Counted from the first letter of the stretch, positions 41,175-52,951 are shown. The stretch is DNA of 64,000 bases from Phytoseiulus persimilis (GCA_037576195.1 CM075101.1:23622001-23686000), one strand, 5' to 3'. Made by a program: numbers and translations. The notes: generated from the letters alone by a model not told the origin.

Positions 41175-41788
41175 AACCTCGATTATATCAATACTGGCTG
41201 TCAGAATTCGTTGACATGATCAAGGTTTTGATATGATCGAGGTTTATATTTCCGAGGTAGACAAAATGCAGGTTTCGAGACTCAGCATGTCCCAGACAAA
41301 ACAGGATTCTTCGGGCCGTTCTCCGGATCGAAAGTCCGTCGGATCGTCCCAAAAATATTCTGGGGAACAGATCCAGTCTATTCGAAGATTATTTCCTCTT
41401 GTTCACAATTTTTCGCGAGGAGCGAGAGCTCTTAGATGGCTACGAGCAACTTCCGCAACGCCCGCAGACGGCATGTCGAAATTGAATCCACAAGATCTCG
41501 AGGAATCTCCAAGTGCTGTATCAAGTCATTCCGCGGCTCGATCGTTCCCCGATTGGAATTCCGGAAATCGTGCCGTTTCGTGCATCCTCAGTGTAGCCGG
41601 CTTCAGCCAAAGCATTATGAAACTGAAATTTTCAAAAAAAGCGACTTTCATCGGGCTAGATCTCATTGAGGTTGAGCTTCAGGTTGATACGATCGAGGTC
41701 GTCACAGACTGGAATTGATCGAATTGGCGGTTGATATAATCGAGGTTGATGTAATAGAGGTTGATTAAATCAAGGTTTAACTGTATAT
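41175..41788. repeat. Repeat block with 15-bp units and 17-bp inverted ends, DNA-transposon-like
   Basis: A 17-bp sequence AACCTCGATTATATCAA at 41175-41191 recurs as an exact reverse complement at 41731-41747. The right side carries three head-to-tail 15-bp units (TTGATATAATCGAGG, TTGATGTAATAGAGG, TTGATTAAATCAAGG; 41731-41775) ending TTTAACTG before a TATA. The left side has further degenerate units at 41210-41255. Ends reading CAGTTAAACC plus CTCGATTATA-type repeats resemble terminal repeats of pogo/Tigger-type elements, but that link is from memory. The 161-codon frame inside (41233-41718) has no transposase features, so this would be a non-autonomous copy. Confidence 0.5.
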
Positions 41789-41890
41789 GTATTCAGTCTA
41801 CTTCATCCGTCAATTTCTCCGTTCGTAAGTTGGTCATCCTTTCTGTCTCATCGTCCTAGGACTGAGCGCAACATCATACTGTACGGGGCG

Positions 41891-42135
41891 GTCCACGAGA
41901 GCCTACGAGGCCGTTTACGAACGCTCTAGAGAACCTGCGAGGCCGTTTACGAGCGTCCTCGAGAACCTGCGAGGCTGTCCACGAACGCACTCGCGAGCCA
42001 TAGAGACCGTCTACGAGAGCCTACGAAAACGTCCACGAACGCCCTCAGGAGGCTACGAAACGGTCGACGAACGCATCAAAAGCCTGCAAGACCGTATTCA
42101 AGTGTCTGCGAAACCTACTACGGGACGTTTGAATG
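41891..42135. repeat. Minisatellite with a 32-bp unit
   Basis: At least six degenerate head-to-tail copies. From 41897 each unit reads approximately GAGARCCTRCGAGGCCGTYY followed by ACGARCGYYCTC. The first three copies are full length; a 22-bp partial copy follows, then two more full and one or two decayed ones. The period is not a multiple of three, so a coding origin is unlikely. Confidence 0.8.
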
Positions 42136-42858
42136 AAGTTTTCGACGTTTTCGACGACCAAAGATTTCAGCAACACACCTCGCAAGATTTTTCAAGATGG
42201 AAGACCGAAGTCCGCAAGGCGAACGTCTAGGAGGCTTTGAGTCTACGAGAGCCCACAAAACCATGCAATATTCATGCATCACTTTCACGGTCCGCTAATG
42301 GTTAACGGCACCCGAGAGAACGGAGAAAGAACCGTAGATTCCTTTCTGCATACTCAGTTTTGTCAAGAGAGGGAGAGAGAGCGAAACGGAATTGGCACTT
42401 GATCGCATGTGGAACACCGATAGTATGAGTGTCATTGGGAAAGAAACAGGAACATACGCAGGAACGACATACTAACACGGAGAACGCGACTCGGAATCGC
42501 ACCTACAGCACCTTGCGGGAGGCGGGTGGAGCGGTCATTGCCAGAATGCGGGTATACGATCCATAACAGTTCAACTTCTCGAAGATCTCAGGCTCTCCTG
42601 CTAAGATTGTGAAACGCGGTTCCGGCGGTCCCCACGACATCCTAACTATGCTGGATCGTGGTTATTGAAGGGGGCGAGACAATGCACTGTGACATCCGAG
42701 CCTTGAGCTCCTTCTGTGCCAAACCATGCTCGGAATGGAATCAATGACACCGATCGACGATCGCAATCACGGTACGTATTGGAGTGTCGCTGTTTACTAG
42801 TCAAATTTCTGCAAATAAAGGTGAATTTCCGGAGGGACTGATCGTCGGAATCTTTCGC
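42136..42858. other. Stretch downstream of the giant gene
   Basis: No gene seen. It should include the 3' UTR of the minus-strand giant gene, but I see no AATAAA on the minus strand close to its stop; the AATAAA near 42816 is on the plus strand. Confidence 0.4.
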
Positions 42859-45800
42859 TCAGAATACTTGTAGCAACCTGAATATTTGCACAGCCACCGC
42901 GAAAAATACTACTGTAGCAACTACTCGCTTGGGTATCGGATACTTCAGCCCTTTCTTCTTCCCTCTTTCCTCGTCCTCTCTTTTCACTGCATGGAAAAAG
43001 GGATATGAGAGTTTCTTCCTTCGATAAATTTCTCAGAGAATATTCGACGGAGGCGGCGCCTATACCTCTCCGTTGGAACTCGCCCAAGAATTCAGTCAAC
43101 GCGTCGAAGCATTCATCGGCGTCGTCGAGGGATAATGAGGACCCCAGTGTCGTCGTCTTCTCTGTGAGCGGAGCTGCATCGAGTCAACAGAATTCAAATC
43201 ATCGCTTCAAGTAATCGGAAAGATGAACGGCAAGCGGGGAGTGCTGGGCCAACCTGTACTGGATGTCAGAGTGGTTCCTCTCGCGGTTTCAGGGAAGGTT
43301 CCTTCCAGATGGAGCCGGCTCACAGGTTTCGAGGGTTTCCGTACTTCAGGCGCCTTCAATAGCCGGAAGTCCAAGCCGTCCGGCTTTGTCGCGAGCAGTC
43401 GACATCCTTTTTCACCGTCCACATGTGCTGTTACGAGATTAGAGAATTTTCAGAGAGTCAACGACAGACATCAATTTCCGTATTACGGAGTACGGAAATT
43501 CTTAGCCTTAGAAGCATTGAATATAGACGAAAAAGTCTTTGAGTGAAATTGTTCACCGCAATGAGCTTTAAAACATTGCTTCGTTGTTTTCACTTTTTCC
43601 TCTCCATCCCTTACGGTGCTAGATAGGGGAAAATGATGAAGAGCTTCTTTGTCCACCTCTCCGTGCTGAACAATTTCGGTTATGAGACTTTTCCGTCTAT
43701 CTCAACTCGTTCCGATACAAATGAGGGAAACTCCCGCGAGAGTTCTCAAAAATTCTAAGTCCGATTATCGCACTTAGTCTTATGAGCCCAGTTGTGGAGC
43801 CCACGTTTTTTCGAGTTTCCGGTAGAATCGTTGCGAATAGACGGAAAATTGTCATGACCGAAATCGTTCAGAAAAGTGAGGCAGACAAAAAAGCTCTTCA
43901 TCATTTTCATCTATCTAGCACCGTGAGGGAGTTGGAGGAAAAAGTGAAAACGACGAAGCGATGTTTTAAAGCTCATTGCGGTGAACAATTTCACTCAAGG
44001 TCTTTGTGCTCTATCGTCAATGCTTCCGAGGCTAAGAATTTCCGTACTCCGTATTACGGGAATTGAAGTCTAGTCAACGACCAAGCTGCTCGAGTCCCTC
44101 TATCAGTAATTCGATTGTTTGTATCGAGAGCTGTTCCCGTCGGTGATGGTAGTCCGCGAAGCGTGGGCATAGGAGTCCCTGCCAAACCATCAAAGAGTAC
44201 CACTAGGGGTCAGATGCCCGAAACGGGGCAATTCCTCTGACTGCTGACGTGGAGGCATCATCGGACCGTAAGCTTCCGTCCATTCCAGGGAACCAATTCA
44301 CTTCCATGCTGCTGCACGCCGTCTTAGCGCGACATGCATATCGGCCCATGTGCGAGACTGTCAATATGAACGGGTTCAGCGATGTCTACCTGCTCAAGAC
44401 AGTGATCGACACTTTACCTCGTCTGTCCGGGCTCCCGGAAGCCTGTGGTGCGGCCGGCTGCTCGCGTTTGCCCTCTTCATTCCTATCAGGCGCTTCCCCG
44501 TCGTGATTATCCTTTCCGATCCCAGCTAACGGAGAAGTTTCGAGCTCTCCCTTGACAACCACTTTCTGCTTCTCCAGAACGCGGCTCGGAGCCGCGAAAC
44601 GATCCGTCGCTTTCGAAACTTTCACTTGTGTCTCCACCTCAATCTCGCGTACATCCTTCGCTGGTCTTTCTAGTGCATCATCTGGTACTGGTTTCCTCTC
44701 TTGAGAAGGTTCGACCGGCTTCTTCCGAATGACACTCGGAGTTTTCCGTGATGTTCCGTGGAGTTTTATCTCCGAATCTCGCCTCTGCGCCGCCCTCCCA
44801 TGTTCCCCTCGGAGACCTCCTTCCTTCAGATCTGCCACCACTCCCGAATCCGCACGCGGGAGCACTTCGGCGACGGTGGTACGGCGCTCCTCGTGCGAAC
44901 TCTTGTCGACAACACGAAATTCTGGCGTTGCTTGAGCATCGATGTCTCTAGCTCCCGACTGCTTTCCCATTGTTGCTCTTTTCGGACGGAGAATCGGACT
45001 GCCTTCCCTGCTCCCGATCCGTTGCGCTGGAGTTCTCCCCAAAGGAGGCGGTTCCGAGCGTCTCGAATGCGCAGGCAGCTCGTTCGCTTTGCGTCTAGAG
45101 GGGAAAATCACCTCTTTTTTCAAAAATTCCTCCAAAAGTTCGATCACCGAATCAGAGATCTCGTCGTCTGTTTCCCTCTGCGACTTCGTTTGGTTTGACC
45201 TTGGCGGTCCCGAATTCCATAGTCGCAGTGGATCAAATCCTGTGTTTGCGGCTGAGAACGGTTTCGTGTACGATATGTCCTCATCCTTCAGCTCTGCAGT
45301 CCGACTCACTTCTGGTATCCTCAATGTGGCCTCTCCGGGCCTCTGAGCTGTTACACCGAGCGAACTTTTGCTTGCCGGCACTGCATGTGGCACGCTCTTA
45401 GCAGGCCACGTGACTATGGGCTTGGCTTCGAACTTGGCTCCTGGCTCGGCCTCAGGTTTCCGATGCCTTGAATCTACCTGAGGCTCCGCCAGTGCCGAAG
45501 TATTCGCTCTCGAGGAGCTGGGCTTTTGGCACTTGCTTTCGACTGGTAGTTCTGCTCCTGAGGACGGAACAACGGGCGCCTTGGCAGTTGGTTCGACCAG
45601 GGATTCGCACCCTTGAGGCCCGGGAACAGGCTCCGGCTTCACTGGGTTGACCGGGGATACTTTCCTTGATGGCTCGGCAGCGGGGTCTTTTTTCTGCGTC
45701 TCAGGCGAACTCTCCAACCCGAGAGCCCTGAAGAACGACTCTAGGGCTAAGAGCTCTATGAAGTTCTCGACTGTTCGCGACCCAAACTCAGGATGCGTTG

Positions 45801-48800
45801 TCGAAGAGGAAGCCACTGGCTGCGGTGCCGGTGAGGGCGACTCCGCCGGTGGTGCGAGCGAATTTTCTGCTGCATCTGGCTGAAAATGCGGCCGTTGTGG
45901 CACCGCCTGAGAAGCCGTTGCCCTTGGCTCACCTGGAGGATCTGCGGGTGAATCTTCTGGAGTTCCGCGCGGTTTTTCCGTGCCCGTCTGGCTCGCTTCC
46001 CATTTCGGAGCCTCATCCAAATCTCTCGCCGCGTGAGAAAGCTCTTCCAGAGCTCGTACCAGAGGAGTGGTCCGGGTCTCAGACGCAGCGATCTCCCCGC
46101 GGTCGACCCTCGATTCCTCAGCATCCACCTCATTCTTCTGGCTCCCTTCGCTTTCGCCTCCCATTTTCAGTCTCTTTCGTCGAATCGTTTCATTGCTTTC
46201 ACAATTTTTGGAACCCGCGTGCATCCCATCTTCATCAATCGCTTCAAGCCTCTGTTCTGGCGAGTCGGGCTGCTGTTCATCGGCGATTCCCAGCGCGTCG
46301 GGCTCCATATCAACGAGAGGAGCCCCCGGTACCAGTTCCTCCTCGGCTCCCGCCAAACGTTCTTTCTCTATCTGGGTTTGCGGTGTGGCTTCACGCTCTT
46401 CTTCGCTCATTCTCGGTTCATTGCCGTCCTCAGTGGTTTTCGCAAGCGCTCTCTCCAGATGGACTTCAGAAGCAGGTGCGATGCCGCGGTCTACAGAGGG
46501 TTCTTGTGTAGCCAGTTTGACCCCAAGCTGACGGTTGGAGCTGGTTCTCGCCTCGCAAGGTTCTTCTTTGGTTGTTCCCAACGCGCCCGAGGCAGCATGT
46601 CGCTCCGGTGCCGCGGCCATGAGCTCCTTCTCGGGCTCAGGATCGGGAATTTCTCTCGTCGTTATAAGTGCGTCAGCGCCAGCGATAAGATTGGTCTTTG
46701 GAGCGCTCTTCTCATCCTTGAGTGAGGCAGTTCCGGTGTGGTTCGGTTGCAAATCTGTTTCCTTCTTGTTTCCGACAGTGGGAGATTGGGTCTTGCTGCG
46801 CCTCCTCCTCCTCCTTTTCCTTCGCCTCTTCTTTCCTTTCGATTGTTTTCCATCACTGCTACCAGAGTTGGAAATTTTACGACCCGTTTCCGCAGTGTCC
46901 GTCACGTCCAGTTTTTCTCGGTCCTGTGCTTCTCTCTGGATGCTGTCAATTTCTGCTCCTGATTTTATTCCTACTCCCAGGTCCTCTGCTTCATCATCAG
47001 CAGTGAATGCTCCAAGATATTGTCTCGGCATCATCATCACACTCAGCGGGCGTCCCGTCACCTCCTGGTGGTCCGCCACCGCGGGGTCGTCACCAAAGTC
47101 CCCAGCGGGTGGAATCGTTGATCCTTGCTGGTCGCTACCCTCCCTCAGCTGGGCTCTATCCTTCGCCAGCAAACCCACGTCAGGAGCTTGGTCAGGCTCC
47201 CTGCTCCCCGCGAGGGATTTCGTTCTGCGTCTCCGTTTTTTCCTTCCTTTCTTTCTTCCCTTCGTGGGGGTCGTCACGTCAGCAGCAGACTCCAAGTGTT
47301 GATAGGTGGGTTCACGTAAGAGCACCGTCTGACCAGCCGTATTTTGCTCTGCGAGTCCTCCTGATCCCTTGTCATTCTCCGCCTGAATTCGAGCCTTGTG
47401 TTCCTTAGAGGGCTTCGATCTTTGCTGGCACGTTTCGAGCGTGAGGTCGAGGGTCATCCCTGCCTCAGGACGCCGAGCTCTGTTGCCTTCTTCACGCCAA
47501 TCCGCGCCCGAGATGCGATCGGGTTCGAACGCAGTCGGCTTAACCGGATCTTCACGTGGCTCGGATTTCGCGTCTTTTAGTTCAGAATCTCTTCTCTGCA
47601 CAATAGGTGATTCGGCTTCGGTTCGCCTCCTCCTCTTCCTCCGCCTCCTACTCTTCGATCGTTTCCCCTTACTGCTCCCCGAGTCAAGAGTTTTCTCATC
47701 GCTTTCGAGCGCGACCAACGCTCCCGGCGACTCCGATTTTGTATCGGTTCCCGCCGAATTCACCACCGGATCAGATACAAGGGATCCGAGTCTGCCTTTC
47801 TCCACGTTCGCAGAGATTTCTTTGTCAAGTTCCCTCGGTTCGGTCCCAGTCGAATCCATCGCTGTCGGATTCTCGTCCGGAACCGTTCCTCCATCATCCG
47901 GATAGTCTCTTGTCTTCACCCCGCTCTTTTTCGATTTGCGTCGTCGCCTCCTCCTCTTCCTCTTCGGAGTTTCCTTGGAGTCGATATCTTGACGCGGACC
48001 TTGCTCTACTTCCTTTACATCCGGAATGTGATCGTTGCTCATCTCCACGCCGAGACCTGGGCCACTCAGCAACGGAGGTTCAACTGTCTTCGGCGACTCA
48101 TTCTCCTTCATCTCTATCGCCGGTTCGTTCTGCTTTCCGTTCACCATGGGATGGCTTTCTGCTACGGCGCCCGTCCGTGGTTTTGCTCCCGATGCCTCTT
48201 CCAACTTTGCCTCTTCGGAACCAGATTCTCCTCTTCTTCCCCTCTCTGACTTACTCCGCCTCTTCTTCCCCCTCCTCTTCTTCCCCCTCCTCTTCTTCCT
48301 CTTCAGACTCTCCTTGGACGCACAGATCGCAGCGGTATCCATAACTGGACTTCCAACTACGCCCTCCACACCGTATTCCTGCTTTTGACCACTCGTTTCA
48401 TTTGAGCAAACTATATTTTTCCCCTGAGTCGTTTCTGTTGGGAGTCCGGGGACGCTCTCCGGCGCTCGTTGAATTTGTTCGAGAGCGAGTGGTTGTTTCT
48501 CCTCCGCATCCATTTGCGCTGCGTTCTGCTTGAGACAGTTTGGTTCCTTCTCTGGTGAGCTCCGAGTTTTCTTGCCATCATCGAGCCTATCCGGAATCGC
48601 ATCCAGTATCTCGACTTCTCCGGCGACGTCCAGTTGTGGCTCGTGTTTACTTCCCTTGCTATCATCGTTTCGTGAATCTGCTTGCAGACATACCGCGCTT
48701 ATCCCGAGTTCTGGCTGTGAGGAACTGCTTCCTCTCGCATTCGATACCCGATTCGAGTCAGGTCCGGAGTTGTCCTTCGTCTCACCAGACGACAGTGCCT

Positions 48801-51800
48801 CAAGCTTCATCGCTGCCACCAACTTGTTGTCTTCCGGTCCAGAAGCCCCTTGGCGGCTGTCCAGGATATCGATCAAGGCTACCGGACTCTCCACTAACTC
48901 GACTATGTCTGATGTTACGAGGCTCGTTCCACTCTTGTACGCAGGAGGGATCTGTACCAATTCCATTGCTTGGAGCACTCGTTGAGCGGTGCCATCTTTC
49001 GGGCTACTGACATGCTCCGGAGTTCCGAGTTTTCCCGAGTCTTCATGGTTGGGCAGCCAGTTTCCCTCAACAGAAGTGGCCGGCTCGTTATTATTAGAGT
49101 CGGACTTGTCATTTTCCTTACGTCTCTTGGATCTTTCCCGCTTCTCTCTACTTGTGCGACTCCTCCTTCTATCCACCTGGCTGGACGAACCAGAACCCGA
49201 TTCCGCTCCTTTCAATCCTTCATCCTCGACCGTCTTGCGATGAGTGACCTCACCGCAGTGGCCGATGGAGGTATTATCATCTGGACTCCGTCGGGACGGA
49301 ACTTCGCAAGCGAACGTGGAAGCTCCTGCGGGTGGCACGGAAAAGTCCGGTGCGCTCTCTATCATCGCCGATATTTCACCCTCTTTCAAAGTTAGTACTG
49401 AAGAGCCCAATTCGTCCTCGACTAAATCAGCTTTCGACGCCTCTCCCAAAGCCGCGAGGACGGCTCCCTCCTCCACTCCACTTGCCTGGCATTGCACCAC
49501 AACGTTATCGGGAGCATTTTTCTCGTCGGACCCAAGCTTTTGTTTATCAGCCTTCGTGTCAACTCTTCCATTTTCGCCACATTTCGATCTCCTTCTAGAT
49601 CGCTTCCGTTTTCTCTGCTTCTTCCGACTCAGACCACCTTGGGAGTCCTCGATTGCGTTAGAATCCGACTTTGAACCCTGACCGGACTCCTGGTTATACT
49701 CCGTCGAACACGTTCGGGACTCGCATCCAGTGGTTCCTATCTTTGGCTCGTCGATTAGTTCTACCACTCCCGATCTCTGCGTCGTTGTGTTCGTTCCCCC
49801 ATTCGCCGCCGCACCAGTATCCTGTGCAATCTCCTTCGAAGCGGTCGCGAGGTTTCCGTCCCGTTGGCCGCTGTCCTTCGAAGCCGAACCCCGATCTGCA
49901 TTTTTCTTGGCTTTCCTCCGCTTCCTCCTTCTCTTCTTCCTTTTCGGGACATCGTTGAGATCACGTTTCTCATTAGCAGTATCAACTCCAGGATGTACAC
50001 CTCTCATCCCTCCATCTTCATAAGATGCCCCGTTGTTAGCCACGACTAAATGGTTCTCGGTGACTGTGTAGTGCGGAGCTCCAACAACCCCTCCCTCATG
50101 CTCGGCGTGAGCGTCAGGAGCGCTAGATACCTTATTCCTCGCCTCGATATTAATCCCTTCCGGACTCTTGAGCAAGTCTCCTCTCGGTTCCTCCCGCGAC
50201 CCTTCTTTTCCCGGCTCCTCAACCGGGTTGGACCCGTGGAGTTCATCAACCTTGGGAATAGGCTTCACGGCATCACTGTCGTGAAAATAATTTTGCCGTT
50301 TCTTCTCTCCCTCGGTCAAAGGAATTATTTTCTCCGGCTCCTCTGATTCGGCACGCCGGTGCGTCTCCTTGGAATCCAGATCTTCGATTCCAATTTCTTC
50401 CCTCTTCCTCTTTTTTCCCAACACATTCCCTTCCAAGTTACGAGCTGGAATCGCGTCTCCCTCGCGTTCCTCGCCATCAGATGTCAGCATTCCTTCGTTT
50501 CCTTCATTCGCACCGATGATGACTTCCTGCAGACGCTCATCTACATCTTTCTTCCTCTCCGACCTTCTCCTCTTTTTCCTCTTCCTCTTCTTCAGAGTGG
50601 GGTTTTGCTGCACCTCATGTTTCGTGTCCGAATTCGAAATTTTCTTTTCTCCTTCATTCGGGGTCGGCTGACCGTCTTTCCGGGGCTCAAGCGCATCTGT
50701 ATGGGAAACTCCTCGAGGCGTGGGCCCAGCTATGCACTTTCCTGGTTTCGTGATTGTTTCTCGTGACACGGCATTAGTCAGCCCCGCATCATCCCTATTT
50801 GATTCTCTCTCCTGCGCTTCATCCCGCCCATTTGTCTCACGAGAACTTTGGAGCTCCCTGAGGTCGTCGATCTCGTTTAAATTCAAGCTCGATCCTTGAA
50901 TACGAACCTCCGCACCTAAAAACTGCGGGATTGGTTTCACGAATTCGACCTCTCCTTCCTTCTGAGCCTCATTCCCGACCAACGCCCGGTCTACTTCCAT
51001 CCTTTCCTCGCAGGCTACCTCGCCATCAAGAGCTGTGTTCAGTTCCAATGCATCCGGGTCCGATTTATTCTCTCGAACTGCAGCCCCTGATTCCTTCTTC
51101 CTCCTCCTCTTCTTCCTCCTCTTCCTCCTTTTCCTCCTCTTGACTTTACTAGTAGACCCATCGATGTTGACATCGCTTGCATCGAGTCGGCTGTCAGAGT
51201 CGACAGCCTCTCCGTTCCGATCCAGGGTCAGCTTCAATGTTTCCTTCTCCACCACAGGGTTCGGCTCAGGCTGTTGCGATAAGCTCTGACGCGGAAGATT
51301 CGGCCCGATTTGGTTTCCGAGCTCTCCGGTTGGCGGCTGTGCATCAGCAGGATCAGGTTCACGAGGTGCTTGTGTTGTGTTCCGAATGGCGTCTGCTGAA
51401 CGGCGTCTGTTTGCTGCGTCTGCAATCATCCTTTCTTCTTGACGGACACACGGGGGGAAGTCTTCCCGGACATCGTCCACATCGTAGACGTCTCCTCGTA
51501 CGGCGCTCTGAGAAGGTGTGCCAGTTTGAGGACCACTCGCCCCCGGCTTTGATGTTTGGATGCTATGTGGACTCGATCCGCTCTCAGGAGAGCCCTGTTC
51601 CGGGGACTCTACGTTAGTTTTGGAACTTTTTTTCACCCTCCTCCTCTTCCTCCTTCGCTTCTTCGATTCACGTTGCGTGGCGAGTTCAGTCGGTCCCGTC
51701 GGCTGTGCTCCATCCTCTATTCGAGACGATCCTCCAGCTGCCACAGCCGCCGCTTGCGGGGGACTGGCTTCTGGTTTCTCGACTCCTCCGTCGAATCCAT

Positions 51801-52685
51801 GCACATCTATATTCTCTAACGGCATCTGAAGTTTCTCGACCTTTGGCTCGGATTTCTGTCCTTCTCGCTCTTCCAAGAAACTTAGATTGTTGAGTATTCC
51901 CTGCACGTCCTTCTCCGGACTGCTATCCGGGCTAGGCAATATTCTATCGCCTGCAGTTTTCGCGGCTCGTTTCCGTCTCCTCTTCCCCCTCCGCTTCCTT
52001 CCAGAACCGGAGAGCTCTAATCCCGATCCGTTTGAGCGGAGAATCTCGTCCATTCTGCCTTCTTCGATCAATCGTACCGGTATGAGATTAGATAGGAACA
52101 ATCTGGCCTGGTAGTATTCATGTTCTTAGTTTGCCGAGAGCAAAGTGTGACTTACGGAACTCGCTGAGCAGATAAGACGGGGTCTTGAATTCAGATGTAC
52201 CTGAGAACGATGCCGTCAAGAAATTTTGGGGAGCAACGAAACTTCCTCGCAATGGCGCGCACTCCTGATCGATCGGCTGAGATCTACTGACAGCAGTCTC
52301 CCTGCCACTTGCATAGGTATCCGAACCCTCGTGGTATTCATCGATAATGAAAGTGACCCCATTCTCGAGGGACTCATTGTTCTCGGGATCACTCCGGAGT
52401 GGTCTTCCTGGTCCCAGCTCAATGCTCCAATCAGCCATTCCAAGCTTCAGGGAAGAGTCAACACCCCTTGGCAATCCATCTGGAAATGAGTTTCGTCGGA
52501 ATAAGTTAAGTATCGTACCAACTCCGGGAAACTTCCTGGTCGCTTCGAGTGTTGAGCTGAGAAGTTTCGCTCTCCCGGGTACTTCAACGGTGCTCTCATT
52601 TGCTATTTCGTGTGAGGTTTGACTGCTTCGGGGCAAACATACCACTTCCACGGACAGAAGGATCTTCCGATTCAAGCGTCGTCAT
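42859..52685 (-). CDS. Giant protein with twelve polybasic blocks and a C-terminal tail anchor, unknown family
   Basis: Six exons join in phase: 52685-52643, 52479-52156, about 52058-44418, 43427-43254, 43173-43066 and 42986-42859, giving about 2805 residues. The third exon alone is 7.6 kb of open frame, so coding is certain. Its acceptor is uncertain (GAAG|AA or GAAGAAG|GC). The N-terminus starts MTTLESEDPSVRGSDGLPRG. About residues 140-1880 hold twelve blocks of 12-20 mostly Lys/Arg residues, set in acidic Ser/Glu/Asp-rich spacers of 85-270 residues. Residues 1890-2670 are Pro/Ser/Glu-rich without such blocks. The last exons give FDALTEFLGEFQR, then KKKGLKYPIPKRVVATVVFF and a hydrophobic end, a typical tail-anchor layout with a cytosolic N-terminus. 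It may be an ER scaffold binding ribosomes, RNA or microtubules, as p180/RRBP1 does with basic repeats; this is inference. I recognise no homologue. Confidence 0.8.
43466..44071. mobile_element. Fold-back DNA element (606 bp) with a 10-bp target duplication
   Basis: The element lies in the 990-bp intron (43428-44417) of the giant gene. AGTCAACGAC occurs directly on both sides, at 43456-43465 and 44072-44081. The element starts AGACATCAATTTCCGTA and its other end, reverse-complemented, starts AGACTTCAATTCCCGTA. Arms of about 250 bp stay similar inwards to about 43715 and 43825, with shared blocks such as GTGAAATTGTTCACCGCAAT and GAGCTTTAAAACAT, and only about 100 bp is unpaired. The outer end is itself partly palindromic (TTCCGTA..TACGGAA). 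No transposase is present. Long inverted arms with a 9-11-bp duplication fit Mutator-like or Foldback-type elements. Confidence 0.85.
46792..51999 (-). repeat. Twelve dispersed polybasic coding repeats in the giant exon
   Basis: Each block reads like KRRRKRRRKK and is flanked by Ser/Asp/Glu. Approximate centres: 51980, 51645, 51120, 50575, 49925, 49605, 49145, 48280, 47950, 47650, 47240 and 46825. On the plus strand they appear as CCTCCTCTTCCTCCTCTT-like runs. Spacing is irregular, about 100-290 codons. Several share an upstream D-S-x-x-S/T-x-x-K lead and a downstream S-K/S-x-S tail, which suggests decayed internal duplication rather than random basic sequence. Confidence 0.8.
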
Positions 52686-52903
52686 TGTTAGCCAATGCGC
52701 ATCATCAGAGGGATTGGTTGAGTCTCTGGTCTCGAGTTGTTGATACAGACTTCGTTATTCTGTTTGCATTTCTTGACTAGGAGTCGAAATTCTCAACAAC
52801 GGGGCGAAGAACGGTACGCACGGAACAGTTGGAGATGACATTGAACTATCGAATCCTCTGAATGGATGTTGTCATGCATATACCCTGAAGTCCCCCAGGT
52901 AAC

Positions 52904-52951
52904 TGATCCCTCATATAACGGACCCCTCATATAACTGACCCCTCATATAAC
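52904..52951. repeat. Three copies of a 16-bp tandem repeat
   Basis: TGATCCCTCATATAAC, GGACCCCTCATATAAC and TGACCCCTCATATAAC follow each other exactly, preceded by AGGTAAC and followed by GGAATTTTC. Repeats of ATATAACGGACCCC type are common near the ends of pogo-type transposons, but no matching inverted end was found nearby. Confidence 0.8.

Noticed and set aside
44758..51819. Many plus-strand open frames of 60-255 codons, rich in Ser, Leu, Phe and Pro
   Set aside because: They are antisense shadows of the giant minus-strand exon; the Lys/Arg codon runs read as Ser/Phe/Leu on the other strand.
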